Position numbers and translations under genes: made by a program. Of a DNA stretch of 64,000 nucleotides, positions 35,154 through 43,282 are shown in pieces (the first letter of the stretch is position 1; the number at the start of each line of letters is the position of its first letter). A model generated the notes under the pieces. That model saw only the letters and a program-made list of their open reading frames with translations. It was not told the DNA's origin and did no database searches. Origin of the DNA: Paenibacillus glucanolyticus NBRC 15330 (lineage in GTDB: Bacteria > Bacillota > Bacilli > Paenibacillales > Paenibacillaceae). The DNA is taken from the NCBI RefSeq assembly GCF_004000885.1, contig NZ_BIMC01000023.1, forward strand, positions 1-64,000, read 5' to 3'.

Positions 35154-35954
35154 TTAAAATTTCCCGCTGCTGCTGCTGTGCGAATGCCCACCCCTGGTGA
35201 CGCCTCCGCCTCCTCCGCCACCCGAACCTCCGCCCGTGTTGCGCTCAATCTTCCGCTTCGTTGTTGTTGTTCGAATGTATCGGTCCTGATGATCCATGAT
35301 TCCCGATGTGCTGGCATCCTCATAGGTTCGACGGTTGACCGTCACGCGGCCGCCGGAGCGGTAAGCCATGATGCCTACAGCAATTGCGCCGATGGCAGCG
35401 GCACTGCCAAGTTGGAACCAAATGTTAAACAGGATATTATCCGGGTTCACACCAGGCTCAAAGCCCATATAGCGGTGAGCGGTTTTGATGTATTTTTCGA
35501 AAGCCTGTTTATAATTTCCATTCGATAAATCGGGTGTAATCTTGCTGCGTATTTTCGTAAGCCTGCCGGAGTCCAGATACTTCTCAGCCTTATAATAACC
35601 TTCCAAATGCACGTTCCGAGTACCATCACGAGCACTCATGACCATGGTCAAAATGACGGTATTGCCGTGCGGCTTGTCATACCCGGGTGCATACTCATCG
35701 TAAAAATTTTCCGTCCATAACTCATAATCGTCATTGGGAACGCTGTTAACCGTAAGGATCATAAAGTCCGTCTCGCGCTTTGCGCCGTACTCATTCGCCA
35801 TTGCATTCAGCTCATTGCGTTCTTCCGGACTAAGCAGATTCGCTTCATCGAAGATCAACGGTTTCATATCCTCTGCTGCCACCGCACCGGCGGGAACCAT
35901 CCAATATACAACCAGTAAGAATAAGACCGCCCATAACGTATATCGTCTTCTCAC
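35154..35954 (-). CDS. ydjH: TPM-domain membrane protein (YdjH-like)
   Basis: About 266 aa. The GTG at 35954 overlaps the ydjG stop by 4 nt and follows GGGGAGGG, so it was preferred to the much longer upstream frame. Signal peptide, then an extracytoplasmic TPM phosphatase-like domain (FDEANLLSPEERNELNAMANEYGAKRETDFMIL), a transmembrane helix (about 190-210) and a Ser/Gly/His-rich cytoplasmic tail (GGGSGGGGGGGVTRGGHSHS). Third gene of pspA-ydjGHI. Confidence 0.85.
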   Translation of the reverse strand: MRRRYTLWAVLFLLVVYWMVPAGAVAAEDMKPLIFDEANLLSPEERNELNAMANEYGAKRETDFMILTVNSVPNDDYELWTENFYDEYAPGYDKPHGNTVILTMVMSARDGTRNVHLEGYYKAEKYLDSGRLTKIRSKITPDLSNGNYKQAFEKYIKTAHRYMGFEPGVNPDNILFNIWFQLGSAAAIGAIAVGIMAYRSGGRVTVNRRTYEDASTSGIMDHQDRYIRTTTTKRKIERNTGGGSGGGGGGGVTRGGHSHSSSSGKF

Positions 35955-36982
35955 AGGAACCCTCCCCCCATCGCCCAGGAGATTAGCTTCAATGATAGCA
36001 AGGAGACGCCAGAAATGCCTGCAAACCATGCAGCCACCTTGGCTTTGCTGATCGGCGGTTTGCCGACGACCTTACCCGTCTGACCATTCATCGCAAAGGT
36101 ATGCTCGGATTTATTGTAGTCATAGTGAACCATCCATACCGGAAGCAGCACATAATCGGCTTGTTTTAAAGTTGTATCGATCTGTTTGTTGGTGTAACTC
36201 ACGGTTGTATAACCTGACACCGCTGTCGAAATATAGGAATCAATGTAGGAGCTGATTTTTTCTTTGGCGCGTGGATAGAGCTGCTCGTCGTTCTGACTGT
36301 ATTTCTCCGCTATGTAACCGGCAAGATACGGCGTCTTGAACTCCTTCAGCTGCTGATAGGGAAATGGCTCCAGCTTATCCATCAACTCATCGTTCATCTT
36401 CTCCGAAGCGTCAATTGGCACCTTCACATAGTTCAGGCGAATTTTCCGATAGATATCAAAATGCTGCGTTTCCGTGTACTGATAATCGCCTCTCGTGTAG
36501 GTTCTCACCTTCGTGCCGCGGGCATGAACCTCGACCCGGTTATGCAGTTCATACAACCAGAAGGGCACATACATCCCCGTAATGCCCTTGATGCGATCCG
36601 CGGTCATAAACCCGCCTGGCGTCAGCAGGCCGTTTCTGCACCATTTCTTGAAAGCCTTCATGGCCTCTTCCTTCGTAATCGAAAAAGGGATCACCATCAC
36701 CGGAGCCAAATTACCGCTCAATCGATCGCTGAGCACAACGGCCGAACCGCAGAAGCTGCAGGTCGTTGCACTTGTCTCCGGTTCGGTCACGATGACAGCC
36801 CCGCAGCTGTTGCAATGATACTCCTTCACCTCGTCCTCGATAAAAACCTGCTTCTTCAGGGGATCCGGGATTTGCTCGATATTGTCTTTTCTACCGCAGC
36901 TTGGGCAGGATAACATCCCTGTATTACCGTCAAAAACCATGCCACTGCCGCAATTGGGGCATTTGTATTCAATAACCGGCAT
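35951..36982 (-). CDS. ydjG: Zinc-ribbon membrane protein (YdjG-like)
   Basis: 343 aa. Two N-terminal zinc ribbons (CPNCGSGMVFDGNTGMLSCPSCG and CNSCGAVIVTEPETSATTCSFCG) precede a conserved globular region (PFSITKEEAMKAFKKWCRNG, GMYVPFWLYEL). One or two helices at the very C-terminus anchor it in the membrane. GAGGTG precedes the ATG. Member of the pspA-ydjGHI envelope-stress operon, 27 nt after pspA. Confidence 0.88.
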   Translation of the reverse strand: MPVIEYKCPNCGSGMVFDGNTGMLSCPSCGRKDNIEQIPDPLKKQVFIEDEVKEYHCNSCGAVIVTEPETSATTCSFCGSAVVLSDRLSGNLAPVMVIPFSITKEEAMKAFKKWCRNGLLTPGGFMTADRIKGITGMYVPFWLYELHNRVEVHARGTKVRTYTRGDYQYTETQHFDIYRKIRLNYVKVPIDASEKMNDELMDKLEPFPYQQLKEFKTPYLAGYIAEKYSQNDEQLYPRAKEKISSYIDSYISTAVSGYTTVSYTNKQIDTTLKQADYVLLPVWMVHYDYNKSEHTFAMNGQTGKVVGKPPISKAKVAAWFAGISGVSLLSLKLISWAMGGGFL

Positions 36983-37009
36983 CTGCTCACCTCAATAACA
37001 AAGAAATGG

Positions 37010-37714
37010 TTAGTCCTTCTTATTCAGCTTTTCCTTCATGGCTTCCAGTTCATCCTCGGCATGGGGAGCCTTGGTTGAACCGGCTACGCCCTTCTCCATG
37101 TTCTTCTCCAATTCGGCGATCAGATCATCCAGATCATCTTCCTTAGCACCCGCACGAAGCTCAGCCAAGGCGATCGCTTCATCCAGCGCGCGGCTCGCCT
37201 TCTCTTCCATCGAATGAAAGGCTGAATTCGCGCCACCCGAGGAAGAGCGGGAATTTAATTCCTGCTGAGCCTTGGCAGCGGTCATTTTCCCTTTCAGCTC
37301 GGCATGGCGTGCTTCCAGCTGGCTCATATCCGATACAAGTTTATCCTGCATTCGCTTCATATTCGCGGCGTTTGAGGAAGCGGCATCATATGCAGCCTGC
37401 AAATCGTCCAGCTTCTCAGCCTGCACCGCTTTTCTCTGCAGGAACTTCAAGGCATCGTCCTCGTTCCCCGCTTCCACAGCCTTCTCCGCATATCGCTGCA
37501 GCTTCTTGATCTCGGCGCTGCACTCATCAAGCGCCCGCTTTGCCCTGCGCTCATCCGATAGCACGGAGGCCGTCTCCGCTTTCACCTTGCCCAGATCACT
37601 GCTCAAGCTCCGCATATAAGTATCCACTGTTTTCTCCGGATCTTCGGTCCGTTCCAACAATGAATTCACGTTGACCTTCATAATATCCTTAAACCTCGAT
37701 AAGATTCCCATCAT
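37010..37714 (-). CDS. pspA: Phage shock protein A (PspA/IM30 family)
   Basis: 234 aa, almost wholly alpha-helical coiled coil, with the amphipathic N-terminus MGILSRFKDIMKVNVNSLLERTEDPEKTVDTYMR that inserts into stressed membranes. It forms ESCRT-III-like assemblies that stabilise the cytoplasmic membrane (family knowledge). First gene of the four-gene stress operon. An ECF-type promoter is visible upstream. Two adjacent ATGs (37714, 37711) are possible starts. Confidence 0.95.
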   Translation of the reverse strand: MMGILSRFKDIMKVNVNSLLERTEDPEKTVDTYMRSLSSDLGKVKAETASVLSDERRAKRALDECSAEIKKLQRYAEKAVEAGNEDDALKFLQRKAVQAEKLDDLQAAYDAASSNAANMKRMQDKLVSDMSQLEARHAELKGKMTAAKAQQELNSRSSSGGANSAFHSMEEKASRALDEAIALAELRAGAKEDDLDDLIAELEKNMEKGVAGSTKAPHAEDELEAMKEKLNKKD

Positions 37715-37748
37715 GAGTTTCCCCCTCGAAAAGTTTACATTTACCCTA

Positions 37749-37778
37749 TAATACCCTATGTACCGACGAAAGGTTTCA
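37749..37778 (-). promoter_or_regulatory. ECF (SigW-like) promoter of pspA-ydjGHI
   Basis: Minus-strand TGAAACCTTTC (-35, 37773-37778 for TGAAAC) and GGTATTA (-10, 37749-37755) separated by 17 nt. This resembles TGAAAC-N16-CGTATA of Bacillus SigW with one change in the -10. Confidence 0.55.
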
Positions 37779-37832
37779 TTTGCCGAAATTCGATGGAATA
37801 TATGTAAATTTATAACTATTAATTACAGAAAA

Positions 37833-37863
37833 GAACCCCCCGACCCTAAGGATCGGAGGGTTC
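37833..37863 (-). terminator. hsp20 terminator
   Basis: Stem GAACCCTCCGATC/GGTCGGGGGGTTC followed on the minus strand by TTTTC. Confidence 0.8.
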
Positions 37864-37871
37864 GTATAGGA

Positions 37872-38321
37872 TTAGATATCATCCCGAATCTGGATGCGTT
37901 TCTTACCGGAGTTAGGCTGCTTCGGTATTTCAAGCTTAAGCACCCCATCCTTCAGCGATGCCGAGATTTGGTCCTCCGCAATCTGCTGAACGTAAAATCT
38001 GCGGACATACTCGCCATAACGGCGTTCCTTCCGGACGATGTGCTGGTCCGTATCCTCTACGCTGTGATCTTCCTTGCGAACGGCTTTGATCGTTAAGTAA
38101 GGGTCAGCGTAGCTGATTTCGATGTCTTCTTTTTGGAAACCGGGCAGCTCCGCCTCAACCAGATAAGCCTGCTCACTCTCTTTAATGTCCGTCTTGAAGG
38201 ACATCATCGAGCCCTTAAACGGCGCAAACACGTCATCATTAAAGGCATCATGAAACGACTTCACCAGCTGACCGAAGGCATCTTCTCTGCGCTTCCCAAA
38301 AGGAATCAATTCAAACATCAT
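37872..38321 (-). CDS. Small heat-shock protein, Hsp20/alpha-crystallin family
   Basis: 149 aa holdase chaperone. The alpha-crystallin domain spans about 45-140 (DIKESEQAYLVEAELPGFQKEDIEISYADPYLTIKA, YGEYVRRFYVQQIAEDQISASLKDGVLKLEIPK). The C-terminal I-x-I-type tail is RIQIRDDI. Two adjacent ATGs (38321, 38318) follow AAAGGGG. Two CtsR operators lie upstream, one between promoter and start, so class III heat-shock control is likely. Confidence 0.95.
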   Translation of the reverse strand: MMFELIPFGKRREDAFGQLVKSFHDAFNDDVFAPFKGSMMSFKTDIKESEQAYLVEAELPGFQKEDIEISYADPYLTIKAVRKEDHSVEDTDQHIVRKERRYGEYVRRFYVQQIAEDQISASLKDGVLKLEIPKQPNSGKKRIQIRDDI

Positions 38322-38335
38322 CTATTTCCCCTTTC

Positions 38336-38391
38336 TTTGACCTTGTTTGACCTTACGCCTTTATTATATGCCGGGAGAACGTAAATGCCAA
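38336..38391 (-). promoter_or_regulatory. hsp20 promoter with proximal CtsR box
   Basis: On the minus strand, TTGGCA (38386-38391), 17 bp, and TATAAT (38363-38368) form a sigma-A promoter. It is followed by GGTCAAACAAGGTCAAA (38336-38352), a perfect CtsR heptad pair with a 3-nt spacer. Confidence 0.85.
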
Positions 38392-38469
38392 AACCGATTT
38401 AGAAGGAAAACAGACCAAAATAACGCGTTTTCAGCCAATTTACGTGGGTAATTTAGTTTGATCTTTTCG

Positions 38470-38486
38470 TTTGACCTTTTTTGACC
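38470..38486 (-). promoter_or_regulatory. Distal CtsR box
   Basis: Minus-strand GGTCAAAAAAGGTCAAA, again a perfect CtsR direct repeat, about 118 nt upstream of the proximal box. A third half-site-like GATCAAA follows. Confidence 0.75.
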
Positions 38487-38550
38487 TTCGGACTTATTCA
38501 CTCTGGATTCATTTGAATTCGTTCTCATTAAGCAGCGTGATATTAAAGAA

Positions 38551-38574
38551 AAGGACATCCCTGAGGATGCCCTT
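38551..38574 (-). terminator. Terminator of the small HTH gene
   Basis: Stem AAGGGCATCC/GGATGTCCTT with a TCAG loop, followed on the minus strand by TTCTTT. Confidence 0.75.
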
Positions 38575-38584
38575 CCATATCGGC

Positions 38585-38812
38585 TTATCGTTTCTTCATA
38601 ATCTGATCGATTTCACTCTTCAACAAAAGGTATCGATGCACGCTTCGCATGATCGGAACTTTGGTTAGCTTATTCTGATCGACATAGCTTTTCATTTGAT
38701 CCTTAGACAGACCTAACAAATTACCTGCTTCAGAAACGGTTAATACCACTTCGTTGCTTGTCGCATTAAACGTTTTCTTCACCTTTAGATTCCAATCCTC
38801 GAATACCTGCAT
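38585..38812 (-). CDS. Small helix-turn-helix (excisionase/MerR-like) DNA-binding protein
   Basis: 75 aa. The segment VVLTVSEAGNLLGLSKDQMKSYVDQNKLTKVPIMRSVHRYLLLKSEIDQIM has the layout of an excisionase-type winged helix-turn-helix (tVsEAa.lLglS...v..li..g.L...). No phage or integrase gene is nearby, so it is more likely a chromosomal regulator. It lies between the CtsR-controlled hsp20 and the cold-shock genes. Target unknown. Confidence 0.7.
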   Translation of the reverse strand: MQVFEDWNLKVKKTFNATSNEVVLTVSEAGNLLGLSKDQMKSYVDQNKLTKVPIMRSVHRYLLLKSEIDQIMKKR

Positions 38813-38889
38813 GAGATTCTCAACCTTTCTTATACTTAACTAATGAAACGAACAAACCATCTTCTATCGGAATTGCAGGAGCCTGCCTC

Positions 38890-39132
38890 TTACGATTTAG
38901 TATCCTTGCGCTGATTCTTGCGGTAAAGTTTGATTTGCTGATCGGACGAAACGAGTATCGGCAAAATCTTATTGCTGCTGACCATGGACGACGCGCACTG
39001 TGAACAAACGGGAACTTCCTTGAACGAGAAGCTGTCTCGAATCCAACCGTTGCACCCTTCCTTCGTACAGGACCAAATGGCGGTCAACTCTTCTGGCAAA
39101 TTTTCCAGTGGTCTATTCCAAGAGTAAGACAT
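38890..39132 (-). CDS. ydjO: YdjO-like small zinc-finger protein (cold-inducible family)
   Basis: 80 aa with the motif WSCTKEGCNGWIRDSFSFKEVPVCSQCASSM: a C-x4-C...C-x2-C zinc ribbon and the GWxR core of the B. subtilis YdjO family. It lies just downstream of a cold-shock protein gene on the same strand, an arrangement in keeping with the family's reported cold induction. Molecular role unknown. Confidence 0.75.
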   Translation of the reverse strand: MSYSWNRPLENLPEELTAIWSCTKEGCNGWIRDSFSFKEVPVCSQCASSMVSSNKILPILVSSDQQIKLYRKNQRKDTKS

Positions 39133-39239
39133 TGAATTTCCCCCTTAGCTACATTTTTAACGCCCTCATTGCCCTTTTACAAAGCTTGCCTTTTATAAAA
39201 AAATCCCCAAACGATACGTTTGGGGATCCTTTCAGAAAT

Positions 39240-39440
39240 CTACAGTTTTACAACGTTCTCGGCTTGCTGTCCGCGGTTACCTTGGACTACGTTAAATTCA
39301 ACGCGTTGTCCTTCGTCCAGCGACTTGAAACCGTCACCTGTGATCGCACTAAAGTGTACGAATACGTCTTCTCCACCTTCAACCTCAATGAAGCCAAATC
39401 CTTTTTCTGCGTTAAACCATTTCACTGTTCCTGTTTGCAT
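39240..39440 (-). CDS. csp: Cold-shock protein (CspA/CspB family)
   Basis: 66-aa single OB-fold RNA chaperone. RNP1 KGFGFIEV and RNP2 VFVHFSAI are intact ([20 protein letters not shown] start). AGGAGGTG precedes the ATG. Transcribed from its own promoter with a ~128-nt structured leader, as usual for cold-shock mRNAs. Confidence 0.97.
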   Translation of the reverse strand: MQTGTVKWFNAEKGFGFIEVEGGEDVFVHFSAITGDGFKSLDEGQRVEFNVVQGNRGQQAENVVKL

Positions 39441-39493
39441 AGAAACACCTCCTAAATTTATATGATTTTCTCATTTTGGTTAAAAAACAAAAA

Positions 39494-39550
39494 ATTCACA
39501 TATTGAACAAGGTTAATAATCAAAATAATAACCCTCTGCAATATGTGAAT
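39494..39550 (-). promoter_or_regulatory. Structured 5' leader of the cold-shock mRNA
   Basis: A perfect 12-bp inverted repeat (ATTCACATATTG at 39494-39505 and CAATATGTGAAT at 39539-39550) closes a loop with a second partial AGGG.../...ACCT pairing. It lies wholly in the leader, about 55 nt before the start codon, and may act as a temperature-sensitive structure. Confidence 0.6.
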
Positions 39551-39575
39551 CCCAGGTCAAAATCCCAATAAACTT

Positions 39576-39604
39576 ATTATACCCCAAGGGTCAGGAAATA
39601 GCAA
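39576..39604 (-). promoter_or_regulatory. Cold-shock gene promoter
   Basis: Minus-strand TTGCTA (39599-39604) and TATAAT (39576-39581) with a 17-bp spacer. Confidence 0.7.
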
Positions 39605-39680
39605 ATGATAAATCATTTCCAATAACATCTACACAATTAACGTAAATAAATAAGGTAAACATCGTTTTAAAGATGAAGAA

Positions 39681-39705
39681 GAAGCCCGCTCCTCGAGCGG
39701 ACTTC
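39681..39705 (-). terminator. GH3 glycosidase terminator
   Basis: Stem GAAGTCCGCT/AGCGGGCTTC with a CGAGG loop, then a pyrimidine tract on the minus strand. Confidence 0.55.
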
Positions 39706-39763
39706 TAATATTTCACAAAGACAATGGCATACAGATCATGCAGCGTTTTACCAACGATGCTGT

Positions 39764-42550
39764 CTAAACCCGTTTAAATTCAATCCAATCGATCTGTAGG
39801 CCAGGTTTGACAAAATCCAGCTTCATCTCATAATTACCGGCCTCCAACCGGACTTTGACGAGCTTCTGTTTGATCCATCTGCCGTCCGTGCCGTTCGTTT
39901 GAATCGTTGTCACCGGCTGATCATTCAGCGTCACGTTGCACGCGCTTTGCGCCAGCTCGGATTCCGGCGACATGATGCGTACAATGATGCGGTATTCGCC
40001 AGGCTCCTCCACGTTCACATAAGTCGATCCGCCTGCGGCAGGCTTCACCTGCATATTCCCGGATAAGGTCTGAGCCTGTTCCGGCGAGAGGGAACGATTG
40101 GATTTAAAAGCACCAACGGCCTCCTCCTTCACCTGTTTCCTGGAGAATACCGGAGCGTGCATCAGAAATTCGCATATGTTCATCGCGTTGCGCTGCAGCT
40201 CCCCACGGGTAAGCGTACCATTTTCGAGGGATTCCAGCGTATTGTCTTCCCACGCATTGATTTCCGCGCCATAGTTCATGACCACCATGTACAGATCATT
40301 TTGCGCCCGGATCATCCAGTTCGTATTTTTTCGATCAGCTGGACCCCCGTTTACCACATCATTCATAATGGCCCACCAGTCGGTCATCACAATGCCTTGA
40401 AAACCCCACTCCCCGCGCAGGATCGTAGTATTCAGATCATAGTTGGATGCTGCCCAGTGCCCGTTAATCGGGTTATAGGAGGTCATGATGCAATTCGCCC
40501 CGCCCTGCTTCACCGCAATTTCGAAGCCTTTCAAATAAATCTCGCGAAGGGCTCGTTCGGACACAATCGCATCCACCTTACTCCGATGTTTTTCCTGGTT
40601 ATTGCAGGCAAAATGCTTCAGAGTAGCGTTGGAGCCGCCCTTCATAATCCCGCGCGTGCACGCCGCAGCAAATGCCCCGGAGATCAGCGGATCTTCCGAG
40701 AAATATTCGAAGTTTCGTCCATTCAGCGGACTCCGCCGAATGTTCAGTCCCGGTCCAAGCAGCGCATCAATGTTGTAACTGAGCAGTTCCCGGCCTTCCA
40801 TAACATACAGCTCTTCGACCAGTTCCGTATTCCAGGTCGCTGCGAGCAGGGTGCCAATCGCAACCTGTGTGGCCTGCTGTCCGCTGTCCATCCGAATCCC
40901 GGACGGGCCATCCGCCGTACAAGCCACCGGAATTCCGTAGTCGAGCAAGCTGTCGCTTAACCCGCCGAATGCGGAGGCCGTTCCCGCTGTCACCAGCGGA
41001 CTGCTCATGCCCTCCCCTCTGACAATCACCGCGAGATCCTGGTCGCTAAGCTGAGCGACAAAGTCCTCCATGCTGGCTTTGCCCTCATAGACATCCCTCA
41101 ATGTATAGCCGCGATTACCCGTTTGCTCCAAGGCAGCGGGCAGATTATGCTGGACCCGGTCCGCCATGGATACCTTGCGCTGCGGAACTTCCTCGAAGAT
41201 CAGTTCATAGGAGCCGTCATCCTTGCGGGCACCCGGCTTCATTCTTGTGAAGCTTTCCGTTGGCGCCATGGCTTCCTGAAGCTGCTCCACCACTTGAAGC
41301 GTATCCACCACGTAGCCGCTGTGACCCTCCATACCGATGGGCTCCACGCTTCTCACGCTGGTTCCCACGTACAAGTTATAGATCCCGGCTTCTAACACAT
41401 ACGCGGAAGGCTGCCCCGTCACACCGGCATCATCATAAGAAGCCATTGCATGAACCGGGAAGCTGATCGTAAGCTGCTGCGAATCGCCCGGTTGAAGCTC
41501 CCGCGTCTTACCGAATGCGGCCAACACTTTGGCGGGCTGACCCAGCTTTCCTTGCGGCGCTTCGTAATAAACCTGCACGACCTCTTTACCTGCATAGGTG
41601 GACCCTGTATTTTTTACGTTTACACGGACTTCAATGGATTCTTCACCATCTTTGACCGTTCGCTTGGCTTCTTCAAGGGCAACTTCGAATTCGGTATAGG
41701 ACAATCCGAAGCCGAACTCATACTGAACTTGGCTGGGTCGAAACGTTTCGAAAAAACGGTACCCTACATAAATGTCTTCCTGATACAGGTTCTTCTGTTC
41801 ATTGCCATAGTTACGGGTGGATGGATAATCCTCGATCGAATAAGCAATGGTGTCGGTTAACTTCCCGCTAGGGGTCACCTCACCGACCAATACGTCCGCA
41901 ATCGCGTTGCCACCTTCCATGCCACCGTGCCAAGCGTAAATGACACTGGAAATCGGGTGTGCGTAACCTTCATCATTCATCCAGCTCATATCAATAATAT
42001 TGGATACATTCAATACAACAACGGTCTTATCAAAATATGCTGTCACCTGCTTCAGCATCGCTTGTTCCTCTGCCGTTAACTGGTAGCTGCCGGACTCGTC
42101 GGCATTATCCTGGTCTTCTCCCGCGGTGCGGCCGATTACGACAATCGCTTTGTCGGATATATGTCTTGCTGTGGATACCAGTTCATCCGTTAGAGGCATT
42201 TCCTTCTGGTGCCACGGCTCAGCCGCCCAGCCACCACCGCCATTATCGAAGGGGTTCTGCTCAATCCACTGTTCATAGGCAGCTGCTAATTCCTCGTTAA
42301 TCGCAATGCTTTTCTTATCCCGAAGTCCGTCAAGCAGATTCGTGGTATGGGAAACATGAACACTCCCTCCCGAACCGGTACCGCTGCGGTAATAGTTAAT
42401 CTGCGTTCTGCCAAAAACGGATACGGTATCGTGTGCTTGAAGAGGAAGCACCTGTCCTTCATTCTGTAACAGTACGGCACCTTCGGCGGCGACTTTTCGG
42501 CTGAATTCAGCAAAGCCTTCCAAAGGAACTCCTAATCTCTCTATGCTCAA
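39764..42550 (-). CDS. GH3 beta-glycosidase with swapped domain order and C-terminal CBM-like domain
   Basis: 928 aa, no signal peptide, so probably cytoplasmic. The usual C-terminal GH3 alpha/beta sandwich comes first (about 30-290: VFGRTQINYYRSGTGSGG, VVIGRTAGEDQDNADESG, GKLTDTIAYSIEDYPS), then a fibronectin-III-like domain (about 300-400). The (beta/alpha)8 barrel is last (about 500-790) with DGPSGIRMD, NIRRSPLNGRNFEYFSEDP, KHFACNNQEKHR and the nucleophile Asp in GIVMTDWW. A beta-sandwich like CBM6/35 closes the protein (about 840-928). Such permuted GH3 enzymes are known as beta-glucosidases; exact sugar specificity cannot be read. TTG start at 42550 follows AGGAGGG. Confidence 0.92.
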   Translation of the reverse strand: MSIERLGVPLEGFAEFSRKVAAEGAVLLQNEGQVLPLQAHDTVSVFGRTQINYYRSGTGSGGSVHVSHTTNLLDGLRDKKSIAINEELAAAYEQWIEQNPFDNGGGGWAAEPWHQKEMPLTDELVSTARHISDKAIVVIGRTAGEDQDNADESGSYQLTAEEQAMLKQVTAYFDKTVVVLNVSNIIDMSWMNDEGYAHPISSVIYAWHGGMEGGNAIADVLVGEVTPSGKLTDTIAYSIEDYPSTRNYGNEQKNLYQEDIYVGYRFFETFRPSQVQYEFGFGLSYTEFEVALEEAKRTVKDGEESIEVRVNVKNTGSTYAGKEVVQVYYEAPQGKLGQPAKVLAAFGKTRELQPGDSQQLTISFPVHAMASYDDAGVTGQPSAYVLEAGIYNLYVGTSVRSVEPIGMEGHSGYVVDTLQVVEQLQEAMAPTESFTRMKPGARKDDGSYELIFEEVPQRKVSMADRVQHNLPAALEQTGNRGYTLRDVYEGKASMEDFVAQLSDQDLAVIVRGEGMSSPLVTAGTASAFGGLSDSLLDYGIPVACTADGPSGIRMDSGQQATQVAIGTLLAATWNTELVEELYVMEGRELLSYNIDALLGPGLNIRRSPLNGRNFEYFSEDPLISGAFAAACTRGIMKGGSNATLKHFACNNQEKHRSKVDAIVSERALREIYLKGFEIAVKQGGANCIMTSYNPINGHWAASNYDLNTTILRGEWGFQGIVMTDWWAIMNDVVNGGPADRKNTNWMIRAQNDLYMVVMNYGAEINAWEDNTLESLENGTLTRGELQRNAMNICEFLMHAPVFSRKQVKEEAVGAFKSNRSLSPEQAQTLSGNMQVKPAAGGSTYVNVEEPGEYRIIVRIMSPESELAQSACNVTLNDQPVTTIQTNGTDGRWIKQKLVKVRLEAGNYEMKLDFVKPGLQIDWIEFKRV

Positions 42551-42810
42551 TAGATTCCCTCCTAATAAATAATCGACATCTATTCACTATCATAGTAACA
42601 AATTCTGTATATGAATATGTAAAAAACTCTTGTAAGGAAATTCTTATCCTATTTCTTGCAAATAAAATAATTACGATCGAATGGTGAAGCTGGTATACTT
42701 GAAGGTATAACGTTTATCTTGATTGGATTGGCACGCTTTTTTTGAGAATATAACTGCGAATGGATCTAGTACCTTAATATAATCTGCTTTCAATAAAAGG
42801 AGGCACTCCC

Positions 42811-42942
42811 TTGAAGATCATCTCCAGGCTGTTTTCTGAGTACTTGCTTATCCCCCGGCCTTTTCGCTTATTGATTTTATGGGGCTGGATTTTCCTCTTT
42901 TTTGCCATTGGAATTAAGCTCAATTGGTTTTTTAACTTTTAA
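42811..42942 (+). CDS. 43-aa predicted membrane protein
   Basis: TTG start 7 nt after an AAAGGAGGC ribosome site. The peptide begins MKIISRLFSEYLLIPRPF and continues with one strongly hydrophobic helix (LLILWGWIFLFFAIGIKL), ending NWFFNF. A single transmembrane segment with a basic N-terminal side is predicted. A short inverted repeat (CCTCCATATTGGAGG) follows the stop. No family was recognised. Confidence 0.5.
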   Translation: MKIISRLFSEYLLIPRPFRLLILWGWIFLFFAIGIKLNWFFNF

Positions 42943-43013
42943 CAACGTACAACCTCCATATTGGAGGTACGACAAAATACAACGATTAAGAATCCCATCT
43001 GCGATGGCGGAAA

Positions 43014-43282
43014 TCACAACCCATTACTAAGAAATTGCAGGTAGTCTCCTGGTTCAAATAAAAATTCAATTGCTAAACCAGATATTCCTATTAAAACACC
43101 ATACAGAATATGAACTTTTTCTCGCTTAACTTTGTTTTTTCAAAGATAACAATTAATGATATAAGAATCACCAAATAAACAAGATTACTGGCACTACTTT
43201 CTTTAACAAAGTTAGATAAGAATAAAGAAACACCAAGAGCAAACAAAAACAACGGTATTCTTAAGGTTACCATTTTATTCAT
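43014..43282 (-). pseudogene. Small three-helix membrane protein, apparent frameshift in an A run
   Basis: The ATG at 43282 follows AGGAAGGAG. The first frame gives 63 aa with two hydrophobic helices and stops at 43091. From the five-base A run (plus-strand T run 43116-43120) the next frame continues with a plausible third helix (ILYGVLIGISGLAIEFLFE) and ends at 43014. Restoring one A gives an 89-aa protein. It may be a real frameshift, phase-type variation or a sequence error. No family recognised. Confidence 0.55.

Noticed and set aside
38585-38812. Phage excisionase, hence an integrated element
   Set aside because: No integrase, att duplication or other phage gene lies nearby; neighbours are housekeeping stress genes.
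41738-41751. TCGAAACGTTTCGA palindrome as a cre/operator site
   Set aside because: It lies deep inside the GH3 coding sequence and is explained by the codons for FETFR; no promoter is nearby.
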